Shown here piece after piece: positions 55,289 to 64,000 of a DNA stretch of 64,000 bases. The translations under genes were made by a program, and so were the position numbers. Source of the DNA: Macrothele yani (Eukaryota > Arthropoda > Arachnida > Araneae > Macrothelidae); NCBI GenBank assembly GCA_039090855.1, contig CM076997.1:164082709-164146708 (forward strand), given 5' to 3'. Position 1 is the first letter of the stretch. Each line of letters starts with the position of its first letter. Below the pieces are notes generated by a model. The model worked only from the letters and a program-made list of their open reading frames with translations. It searched no databases and was not told the origin of the DNA.

Positions 55289-56492
55289 TACACGGTCGAG
55301 CTACATTATTGTTACCACCAGCTAATATCGAAAGTAACCGCCGTGTGCAGCGCGGACAGCAGCTAGACGAGCTCGGAATAAATCAATAAGGTGCTGGAAG
55401 GTGGTCACAGGTATGTGAAGCTATGTTTGCATCTGATAGTTGCTGGAGGGTGCGTGGTGGAGGATCCATGGAGTGAACAACAAAGATCAAGGTGGTCCCA
55501 CAGATGCTTAATTGGGTTTACGTCTGGGGAATTAAGGAGCCAAGTACTTTGAAGTCTTCATCGTGCTCTTCCAACCAGTCTCGGATATTTCTACCTGTGT
55601 GATACGTCACATTGTCGTGCTGGAAGATTCCATCTGCCCCAGTGAAGACAATCAGCATGTATGAGTTTACGTGGTCTACAAGGATGGATTCATACCGAAT
55701 TCGGTCCACAGTGCCTTTCACAAGCATGCGTGGACCCAGGGAATGCCACGCAAACATTCCACAGACGATAATGTTGCCTCCACTAGCTTGTGTTCTTCCA
55801 GCAGTGGTTGAAGAGTGTTTGTTCTCTCATGTTTCTTGCCTTATATGCCAACATCCATCCGTTCGATGAAGCAGAGAACGTGACTCATCGGAGAAGGCAA
55901 TCCAGTACCAATAAACGGATGTCCAATTCCGAAACTGCTTTTGCAAATGTAAGCCTTTTCTACCGATGCACGTTCGTTAGCATAGGTGCAGCGACCATCC
56001 GTCTGCATCGGAGCCGTATACGCAGCAGGGTTTGCTGAACTGTCGTTTTAGACACACTTCCAGTAGCCCCCTGTTTCACTCGGACAGTGAGTTGCTCCAC
56101 TGTAGCGTGTTGTACGGCCCTCACGTACCTACGTAGCCGACGTTCAGCTCTCATATCAATGGCACGTGGTGCTCCGCAGTTTCCATTTCGCTTATTCGCA
56201 ATGGTTCTATTTCTCCAATCACGATACACTTTAACCACAGCAACACGCAAACAGTTCACAAATTGCGCTGTTTAAGAAATACTTCCACCCTTGAACCGAA
56301 AGCCGATAACCATCCCTTTTTGCAAATCTGATAAATCGCTCCTTTTATTTCATGACATCAACTAATAATATGTTTTCAGAATGCCAACAGCACACCTTAT
56401 ATGCTCTCCAAGCCGGTGCCTTCTTTCATTGGCTACGCGCTGTTGACCTCAAAAATAGGAGGTGTTCCTAATAATGAGACTCCACTGTGTAT
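55289..56492 (-). mobile_element. Tc1-like element, family I
   Basis: The left end TACACGGTCGAGCTACATTA and right end TAATGAGACTCCACTGTGTA are diverged inverted repeats 1.2 kb apart, with a minus-strand transposase between them. Confidence 0.85.
55322..56353 (-). pseudogene. Broken Tc1-type transposase, family I
   Basis: The start at 56353 is the ATG closest to the first helix-turn-helix block (RSDLSDLQKGMVIGFRFKGG, in a shifted frame). Then come NCLRVAVVKVYRDWRNRTIA, NKRNGNCGAPRAIDMRAERR, LRRYVRAVQHATVEQLTVRV, SKTTVQQTLLRI, and later FAWHSLGPRMLVKGTVDRIR, GADGIFQHDNVTYHTGRNIR and DWLEEHDEDFKVL. After a frame change LLNSPDVNPIKHLWDH appears, so the catalytic Glu is Lys. The C-terminus is HGGYFRY before a stop at 55322. 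Spacing between the last two catalytic positions is about 35-37 residues; the frameshift prevents an exact count. Confidence 0.82.
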
Positions 56493-57285
56493 TTCTCATA
56501 AGAAGTTAAAGTACCTTCTTGAACACTAGGAAAAGTATAAAACAAGATGCGTTAAAATCTAGTTTATTTAAGCTCGAAGATAAGAATAACGCCTTCTAGA
56601 TAAAACTAAACTTTAATTACTTGATGAATTTCATAAGATCTGTAGACTACTTTTGTACAAGTCAAACTCAAGCTTAACAAGAACTGATATTCTATTTCGT
56701 AGCGATTAATTTTACGTTTCCCGTCTTGCCCCTCACCAGTCAAACGAAAGTCATAAAGAAACGCAAAAGCAAACGATATTCTTTGAACTAATGTATGTAA
56801 TACTTTTCACGATTTCGCAATGCTGCAAAGCTACTTGATCAAAAGGGTGTTCCAGCAGTAAACAAAAAGAGTAGAATTGTATTAAAAACTATTTTGGTGA
56901 ATTACGATATCTCCTGCTGTGAATTTTTGAAGGTGATGCGTAACTTCAGTAGTATTCGAAAACTTGCTAACGCAATTTTTTTCCATAGAATTATGTTTTT
57001 CAAAGTCATATTTTTCGCTGTTCTACGTGAAAAGTTTCCTGGCATCTAGATATCACTGAGATCGTTCCAGTCGTTGCTGTCAATGAAGAAATATTCCACA
57101 TATTTATGAAGCGAATGTCGTAAGCTATTTCGCAGTGGTTTACATGTGTTTGCATAACTGTTATTGTCTTAAGAGAGTTTCCGATGGTTTCGCTTTAGCG
57201 TTGGAAAAAGAAATAAAAAATACTGCCTACAACCAATTCATGATACGCATAGCTTTCGAGAGACCTTTAGACTCTCTGTCACAAA
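56493..57285. other. AT-rich gene-free stretch
   Basis: No feature recognised. Confidence 0.5.
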
Positions 57286-57362
57286 ATTCAATATGGTATG
57301 ATGTTAATATGATCGATATGATGTTAGAATCATACCATGTTAACATCATATCCATCATATGA
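57286..57362. repeat. Imperfect palindrome with nested ATGATGTTAA motifs
   Basis: ATATGGTATGATGTTAATAT is followed by inverted partners AATCATACCATGTTAACATC and ATCCATCATATG. The arms are about 30 bp with several mismatches. Confidence 0.65.
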
Positions 57363-57805
57363 AAATTTTCCATCTCATTGATCTCCGTCATTGCACGATG
57401 CTTTCACACTGCAACTCCACGTTCTATTTACAAAGTGTGTCGTCCACTTTGCCTTTACAGCGAACTGAAAAACACAACGCTCTTTACAATAGCTCTGCTT
57501 TACATAACGGATGGACATCCCACAATTAGTATCTGACCCTTTTTTTCATACTGCCCGCTTTTCTAGACTTCTTAAGCTGTCGTCTTGTCGTTTACTGACA
57601 CTCTAAAAGCATCCTCAATAAATAGTTGTTTATTTATTGTAATCTCAGTCCACCGTTTGGGTTACTTTAGTACAACTCTGGTTTCATTGTGTCTGCGACA
57701 CTCTCTGTAGAACAGCTTTAAGAAGAAAAATCCAAAAAAAATTATTCCGCCTCTCAACGCTACTATGAATCTTACGCTCAAAATTAAATTGATCTTCATC
57801 TTACT
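57363..57805. other. Gene-free stretch
   Basis: Nothing recognised before the next Tc1 element. Confidence 0.5.
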
Positions 57806-59037
57806 GTACACTATATTGACAAGATTCACCCAACACCCCTTCAAAATCAAATAAACGGAACCGCTGTGTTACTAAAATGCGCGGTACAGCTACAAACGAT
57901 ATAAAAACAAGCCTACAGCTGACCACGATCATATCGCACAGTGAGGTTGAGCGAAAATGTCACGGCGGAAGAGAACTGACTTTGAGAAAGGAAAGATTGT
58001 CGGGTGTTATATTAGCGGGTTGTCCATAAGAGAAACCGAGAGGCGTTTAAACATACCCAAGTCAACTGTTTTGGACGTACTGAATAAGTGGAAGACACAT
58101 GGCGTGCCTGAAGCAGAAAACCGTACTGGCAGACCAAAGAAAATCAGTAATAGAAGACGTCGAAGCCTCAGGAGGGTCGTTACAGCTAATAAACGGAGTA
58201 CTGCACAAGACCTCAGTGTGCAGGTGAGTAGAAATGCTAGAAAGTCGGTATGTACACGTACCATTCGTAGAGAACTTCATTCCATGGGGAACTGTGGTCT
58301 TGCGGCTGCTCAAAAGCCTTTCATCTCCACTCAGATGCTACTCGTCGTTTAGCATGGTGTAAAGATCATTTACGTGGACCGTAGATCAATGGAGACGGGT
58401 CCTATATATTTATGAATCAAGACACACGATCCATAATTCTGATGGGGGTGTGTGGATATGGCCGCGCCCGGGCGAACGCTATTTACCGCAGTGTACTGTT
58501 CCTACGGTCAAGTTTGTAGCTGGCAGTGTACTCGTATGGGGATGTTTTTCATGGTATTGTCCCATCCCATTGGTAATCCAGGGCACACCTGTTAACTTCT
58601 ATATTCTGGACAATTATGCCTACCAACTCTGTGGCAATACTACGGAACCGAGCCTTATTGGTACCAGCAGGATAATGCACCGAACTATAAAGCGAGGACT
58701 GTTACGGCGTGGTTTGACGATAATTCCCTATCGTGTGTGGACTGGACAGCACAAAGCCCTGATCTGAATCCCATAGAGCACGTATGGGATGAATTAGAGC
58801 GCCGCATAAGAAGTTTGGAACCAAGGCCTACTACGAAGCAACAGTTAGTGGCACCAATATGTACTGAATGGAAGCGCATACCTATCGCTGTGTTCCAAAA
58901 CCTTGTCGAAAGCATGTCTCGAAAGGTCAGTGCGTGCATTGAGGCCAAAGGTGGACCGACACCGTACTAATGTATGTCAATAAATGCTATGTTGTTTTCT
59001 CTTCTAGGTGTCCGGTGACTTTTGTCAAAATAGTGTA
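57806..59037 (+). mobile_element. Tc1-like element, family A, copy 4
   Basis: The left end TACACTATATTGACAAGATT and right end GTGACTTTTGTCAAAATAGT followed by GTA are inverted. This is the least broken copy of the family and the reference used to read the others. Confidence 0.94.
57957..58970 (+). pseudogene. Tc1 (DD34E) transposase, family A copy 4, least damaged of the family
   Basis: The ATG at 57957 opens a 131-codon frame: MSRRKRTDFEKGKIVG, ISGLSIRETERRLNIPKSTV (first helix-turn-helix), NKWKTHGVPEA, RTGRPKKISNRRRRS linker, VQVSRNARKSVCTRTIRREL and HSMGNC, breaking at about 58340. A short damaged part has YESRHTIH, where the first catalytic Asp is Tyr. From 58480, RYLPQCTVPTVKFVAGSVLV and WGCFSWY are readable. 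The frame then changes to YQQDNAPNYKARTVTAWFDD and WTAQSPDLNPIEHVWDELER with the second Asp and Glu 34 residues apart, and ends GGPTPY at 58970. At least three frame breaks. Inactive. Confidence 0.92.
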
Positions 59038-59843
59038 TATCGCAACGTTATTCGTGGAACTTTCCCCAATGTTTTCTCTAGCGGAGATGGGAATACATTT
59101 TCTGCAGCTTGCTACATGCCTATTAAAACATTCAAAAAGCTAAACCAACGATTATATTCTTGGCATCTTAGAGTCGAATGAATACTACAAGATTTTCATT
59201 CCTCACAGCAGTACTTCAGTTTTAGTTTCAATTTATTTTTCGTCGTCTTCTACAGTTCGAAAAGGTGTAATCAATGAATGAACACTCGTTATGAATGTTA
59301 CATTCGTTGAAGACTGATCTGTGTACGTATCACAAATCCAAATGTTCCGTTTTACTTTCGGAAAGTACTCACGCCATCTCATATACACCCATTCACACAC
59401 CTGAAGATGTTCATTATATTCCTTTCTCAGGCATAATTTTACCGCGAATGCTTTCCACAATACGCTTCAATTTACAGCAAATATGCACATCATGTTACTG
59501 TTTTCATGAGTTACATAGCCTGACCTGTGTTTGTCACCTCGCTTCCATATCGAAAAAATATTATTTGTTTTGGCCAAATATGCTATTCTATTGTGAATGT
59601 GAAACGCGCCATTTACGAGTTTCACATTCTTAATAGAATGCCTTCTACTCTAGTCAGTATCAACGAAACTCAACGTTGACTTAAGAATTTGATATTGAGT
59701 AGATTTTGAGAACCTTCACATTATCACCATTTTATTACCGACTTATGTGATTTTTGAGAACATTTTGTTCGGGCATTGTTGAAACCCAAGATAAAACTTG
59801 AGCTATATTCTTGATCTCAAGGACTAGTCTTGTGACGATTATA
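59038..59843. other. AT-rich gene-free stretch
   Basis: Overlapping frames of 75-112 codons on both strands around 59233-59633 show no motif. A short inverted pair (TGTGAAAC and GTTTCACA, 59596-59626) is present. Confidence 0.45.
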
Positions 59844-61761
59844 TACGGGGTGATTCCTAAAGTCCTAAGTCACCTCAATAACTTGGGAACAAAAACAGCT
59901 AGAGCTATGGAAGTAAGGTATGATATAGTAAAACAACCATGCGCTATCAGATGAAAGTGACTGCAGCGCCCCTAGTGGCAAAATGTGGAAGTTAGCACCC
60001 TAATCTCGGAAACCATGAGATATACGGGAAAGAGCTCAATCAGAAACTTGTAGTGCATTGACGAATTAGAAGAAAACGACATGTGGTAGAGACGGCTGGG
60101 GTAAGTAGAAGGCTGGAAACGCGAACTTGTGCGAAGCTGGTTCGTGTCATTGTCGTGGTAACAGTCTAGCAAAGAGAAATGTATGACGTATGCGACCGCA
60201 CGCCTGTAAGTGTCGTATGCAAATTCTGGTGTGATATAACGCTTCACCTGCCGTATCAGGCGCGGCGTGGCCATGTATAAAGGATCGTCGGTCAGGAGCT
60301 ATGTCATTCGTAACGTGAGTATCGGGTAAAGAACGAGCATGGCAGGCTATTCGAATGAACAGTATTGCGAGATGGTACTGCTATATGGAGAATTCGGACG
60401 CAACTCGAGGAAAGCGTCACGCCAGTATGGCTTACGATTTCCGACTCATACATCGCCGACAGCGTGGACCATCAGTCGCGCGGTTCGACGGCAACGAGAG
60501 ACAGGCAGTTTTGCAGCGCGTCCCCGTTCGGGCCGACACACCGGAATGGACAGAGATGTGCAACCAGTTGATGTTCCAGCATACGTTTTGGCCAACCCAC
60601 ACAATAATACGAGGGAAGTCAGTATGGCATGTGGCTTGTCACAGTCCCGTTTGCATGAGCATGGTGCCCACCCGTACCGTACAGTACCGCTGCACGTACT
60701 AATTCCAGGGGATAACCAACGACGTCTAGATTGGTGCAATTTTGTAATGAACACCGTAGAAGATAGTGCGGCCTTTCTATCAAACATTCTTTAGACTGAC
60801 GAGGCGCAGTTCACACGCGCCTGGTGCTGAACATACAAACACCCATTACTGGGCAGTTCAGAATAAATTTTGTACACGGGAAATGAGGTGCGCTGGTCGA
60901 TTATTGTCTGGTGTGGCATCTGGAAGTACCGACTTGTTGGGCCTGTGTTCTATGAGGGCGCATTAAATGGACGAAAATACCTGCAGCTGTTACAAAGCAC
61001 ATTACCTGAGTGCTTAGATGATCTGTCTCTGCAAGATGTTCGCTCATTATGGATTCAGCATGACGGTGTTCCGGCACATCAACCAACAGCGGTACAGCAC
61101 TTCCTGTCCGACACTATCGGGCAACTGATCATCGGTTATGGTGGTCCCGTAGCGTGTCCATCACGATCCCCGGATCTAATTTCCATGGATTTCTTCCTCT
61201 GGAGTCACCTAAAGGGTCACGTGTACAGGGTGGAACCGACGAGTCTCCACCATCTCCGATTGCGTTTCGTCGCTGCGTGTGAGAGCGTGGCATCTGTTAT
61301 GCTGGCGAACGTACAACGGGAAGTTCTGTCTCGCCTTCAAATGTGTATTCTGGCAGATGATGGACATATTGAATCCTATTTACGTTAACCGCAAAGTTAT
61401 TTAAGTACCGCTGTTGCATTCAACACGAGCAATGTAATCCATTTGTATTCATGCCTGAGTATAATAAACTTTGTGTTTCTCTCACGTTTCCAGCCTTCTA
61501 CTTACCCCAGCCGCTTTTAACTATATGTCATTTCTACTAATTCGTTGATGCTCTACAAGTTTCTAATTGATCTCTTTCCCGTATCTCTTATGGCTTCCGA
61601 GATTGGAGTGCTAACTTCCACATTTTGTCACTAGGGGCGCTGCAGTCTCTCTCATCCGATAGCGCATGGTTGTTTTGCTATACCATACCTTACTTTCATA
61701 GCTCTAGCTATCTTTGTTCCCAAGTTATTGAGGTGACTTAGGATTTTAGGAATCACCTTGT
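59844..61761 (+). mobile_element. DD41D-type mariner-related element with inverted repeats of about 275 bp
   Basis: The left arm (59844-60122) and right arm (61488-61761) are reverse complements with moderate divergence. Landmarks in both are GGTGATTCCTAAA, AAGTCACCTCAATAACTTGG, a block with GCGCCCCTAGTG, and GGGGTAAGTAGAAGGCTGG at the inner edge. TA flanks both ends. Long arms plus an internal mariner-type transposase set it apart from the short-ended Tc1 elements. Confidence 0.9.
60339..61388 (+). pseudogene. DD41D-type transposase pseudogene
   Basis: The ATG at 60339 gives MAGYSNEQYCEMVLLYGEFG, then RNSRKASRQYGLRFPTHTSP, RAVRRQRETGSFAARPRSGR and EVSMACGLSQSRLHEHG, and PGDNQRRLDWCNFVM. This is the N-terminal helix-turn-helix module common in insect transposase copies (M..Y(S/T)..EY.(E/D)M). 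The Trp before TDEAQFTR (first Asp) reads TAG. After frame changes, from 60870, WSIIVWCGIWKYRLVGPVFY, LWIQHDGVPAHQPTAVQHFL with the second Asp, and SRSPDLISMDFFLWSHLKGH with the third follow. 41 residues lie between the last two, as in the rosa/Visitor-type families. The frame ends at 61388 in HIESYLR. Confidence 0.88.
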
Positions 61762-61968
61762 ATGTATTAAGATAATACAACGTAGTATGTCACAAATATT
61801 TATATTTTTCAAACTGACCATGGTTTCGCTGGGTATTGACCTAGCTTCATCAGGACAAATTACCTGATGTCCTGAAGAAGCTAGGTCAGTAACCAGCGAA
61901 ACCATGGTCGGCTTGAAAAAATAAATATTTGTGACATACTACGCTGTATTATCTTAATATACATTGAG
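61762..61968. repeat. Long palindrome with arms of about 90 bp
   Basis: TATTAAGATAATACAACGTA through CCTAGCTTCATCAGGAC (61765-61856) returns inverted as GTCCTGAAGAAGCTAGG through TACGCTGTATTATCTTAATA (about 61869-61966), with only a few mismatches and a short centre. It abuts the right end of the DD41D element. Both arms contain CTGA(T/A)GA, a stem and GAAAC in the same order. Confidence 0.88.
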
Positions 61969-62565
61969 CTATATTGACTGAGAAAGAATATGCTACCATA
62001 GTTACCTGAACATTAATAAACTTTCCTTATTCCATTTCCTTTCCTCTCATTATTTGACGCTCTCACCTAATTTGATTTCATTTTATATACTTGCTTGATC
62101 AGTTTCGTGTATTTCAGTAACCTGTCATATCCTGATCTATTACATTGGTGTCATTGTCGATCGCCCAATTCCCTAATTGCGATAAAAACATTCAGTTGGT
62201 AATTTTCTTCTTCTGCTCTCAAATGACAATTTCGAAGAAAAAAATCCTGTTATCTTTTATCGACCTGAGAACAGGCGATAATGATAAGCCATTTGCTTGG
62301 AATCTCCAATATTAATACGTCAGTAGAACGGTGCAAATTGGGATTTTTCAATTTTAGGAATGCATAATTTAGATAAAGAAAAAAGAAACGCACCTGCATT
62401 AACGTATTATTTTAAATTAAAGCACTGTGGTGCAGATAATGTCATTGAGTAGGATTACTAATTTCTTTTTCTGTTTGGATAAACGCCTTTGTAAATGTAA
62501 AAAATTTGTTAGTTTTGGTAAATATGAATAACCGCGTTATAAAACCTCATTGAAGGTTGGCTGAG
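61969..62565. other. AT-rich gene-free stretch
   Basis: No feature recognised. Confidence 0.5.
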
Positions 62566-62860
62566 GATGGCCTAGTGATGAAAGTTGGTGACTGTAACGG
62601 GAAAGTCTCGGGGTAAATCCCAGGAAGGTACGAACTCTCGAACCAATAAATATCTGACGTGCGTCGAATAGGCACTTCAAACCGTCGGACACCGGATCCT
62701 GACTCCCCAGTTATACAAAAGGGCGTGTCCCTCGCTTCTTGTCGCTCTTCTCCTTTTCTTTCTACCTCGCATTGATGCGATTTTCCTGTAGGGCACTCTA
62801 GCCCAATTCTTCTGGGTTCTTACTCCTAAGGGTTCTATAGTGTCAGACACTCCCTTCCTA
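62566..62860 (+). repeat. Possible decayed tRNA-related SINE
   Basis: GAGGATGGCCTAGTGATGAA resembles an A box, and GTCTCGGGGTAAATCCCAGG is placed where a B box would be but lacks the GTTCGA core. The GC-richer body that follows stands out from its surroundings. No second copy occurs in the window, so this is tentative. Confidence 0.35.
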
Positions 62861-63300
62861 AAATCATCTACATGAATTTCAAATCTCAGTGAAAGGTGTA
62901 CTTTCCTAATTAAAGAATATACATTCCTTCGGGTAATTACCAGTCGGGCAATTGGTCACATGCGCAGTCATCCGGCGATTCATCCTGGCTGAGGGTCGAC
63001 GTGGGCCCGAGACGAGACACGGATATGGCGCTTCACTTTTGTCGCTTGTTCCTATCCCTTCCGGCAACTTGTCTAACCCTAAACACGAAAGGAGCGTGAC
63101 TACTCATAGATTTAAATTGTTGCTTGGAGTCATTAAACAGACCAACTCCGTCTCGCCGAAAAAATTGTTTGAAAGATTTTACCTAAGTGAAAGATTTTTT
63201 TTTGCTTGCAGAATTTTGAAAAAGGCTCTAAAAAATTAAAAGTGACCAAATAAGTTGCTGAAGTGAAAATGAAAAAAAAGTGTGGGATCCGGAACTATCA
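62861..63300. other. Gene-free stretch
   Basis: A 95-codon frame at 62952 has no known domain. Confidence 0.45.
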
Positions 63301-63316
63301 GGAATACACATAAATA

Positions 63317-64000
63317 TACACTCATGATCACTGAACACTTCATAGGTCCTTGTTTTGCCCTCAGAACAGCCGCTATCCGATATGGCATAGATTCAATAAG
63401 ATCTCGGAAGCAGTTGGGAAATATGGCCAACCGAGATATGTTTAATGCAGCCTTCAACGCAGGTATAGATGTGAGTGGAGTAACCAGACGCCTAATATGC
63501 CGTTCCATAGTGTCCCTGAAGTGTTCTATGGGATTGATATCGGTGGAGTTCGGAGGCCAATCGATCTACGAGGTGTCATAATTGTGTTCTTCAAACCATT
63601 CCTGCACAACACTGGACCTGTGACTTAGCACATTGTCGTCTTGGAAGATATATTTTCCATTCGAGAAAAGATGTAAGATTGCTGAGTGTACGGAGTCATC
63701 AAGCAATTCACGATAATGAACAACAGTCGTATGTTCCACATGCATGAGGGGTCCTAGTTCCTACCAGGTAAACATGCCACCACAGCCTACAGTCGCCGAC
63801 ACCGGCTTGCACTATAGAGAACCTGCAGGATGGATCGAGTGTTTCATATTATTTGCAAGAGAGCACGTACAGGAATATCCAAGGAGTGAAGTAAAAAATG
63901 CGACTCGTCAGATCAGCGCACACATCTTTCCAGTCATCCGACGTGCAACTTTCATGAGCTTTTCACCAGGCGAATCTTTTTTGCCGATGAACTGTTGTTA
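63317..64000 (-). mobile_element. Tc1-like element, family J, cut by the window edge
   Basis: The left end is probably TACACTCATGATCACTGAAC at 63317, judged by its position just beyond the transposase C-terminus. The right end lies outside the window, so the inverted repeat cannot be confirmed. Confidence 0.72.
63345..64000 (-). pseudogene. C-terminal half of a Tc1-type transposase, family J (partial)
   Basis: The minus strand reads SDESHFLLHSLDIPVRALLQ near 63920 (first Asp), then decayed sequence with the GG.(V)MVW-like block, QDDNVLSHRSSVVQEWFEEH (second Asp), a TAG, IDWPPNSTDINPIEHFRDTM (Glu), ERHIRRLVTPLTSIPALKAA and SMPYRIAAVLRAKQGPMK. The D-to-E distance is 36 residues, as in families B and G. 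The usual Tyr-stop end is lost: the frame runs on past GPMK. The N-terminus is beyond the window. Confidence 0.82.

Noticed and set aside
1..64000. A CRISPR array, operon or prokaryotic defence system
   Set aside because: The tandem arrays lack regular repeat-spacer structure and no bacterial-style gene clusters exist; the elements are those of an animal genome.

Overview
This is a gene-poor, AT-rich stretch of animal nuclear DNA packed with decayed transposable elements. I recognise no host protein-coding gene, rRNA gene or convincing functional tRNA gene. The element mix suggests an arthropod, insect or arachnid: many lineages of Tc1-like and mariner-like DNA transposons (one with the long inverted ends and 41-residue catalytic spacing of DD41D-type elements), hAT elements of the ZBED5 and GTF2IRD2 type, a pogo/Tigger relic, RTE-like LINE tails and tRNA-derived SINEs. 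That placement is an inference from the repeats; nothing in the sequence fixes the species.

Layout. 0-8 kb: a Tc1 element (family A, minus strand), a deleted pogo/Tigger-like element, then a large hAT element (about 3.9-7.9 kb) whose C-terminal coding region was split by a second Tc1 element and which also carries two tRNA-derived SINEs. 8-13.5 kb: AT-rich filler, a mariner element, a 34-bp tandem repeat and the 5' end of a second hAT element. 13.7-16.4 kb: a non-coding array of about 150-bp monomers grouped into about 455-bp higher-order units. Each monomer carries a GC-rich core resembling the CTCF binding motif, and the block has inverted ends and a terminal hairpin. 16.6-24 kb: two composite elements made of head-to-head tRNA-like units, a SINE, a Tc1 element, a perfect hairpin and the best-preserved Tc1 transposase of the window. 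24-32 kb: a mariner element, a Tc1 end fragment, small inverted modules and another family A copy. 32.5-33.2 kb: a 31-bp minisatellite. 35-39 kb: a foldback element, a third full family A copy and another Tc1 element. 41-45 kb: a Tc1 element with a mariner derivative nested inside it, another mariner relic and a duplicated tRNA-derived SINE. 46-52.5 kb: a degenerate tandem array, two LINE tails and Tc1 debris. 53-64 kb: three more Tc1 elements, a fourth full family A copy, the long-inverted-repeat DD41D element, a large palindrome and a Tc1 element cut by the window edge.

Nearly every transposase frame is broken by stops or frameshifts, so nothing here should make an active enzyme. The elements relate to one another by insertion order rather than as a pathway: Tc1 within hAT and mariner within Tc1 give a relative chronology. 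Two family A copies share the same loss of the start codon, which suggests that a defective source was copied using enzyme made elsewhere. The observations most worth following are the CTCF-motif array with its Helentron-like ends and the composite head-to-head tRNA-like elements.
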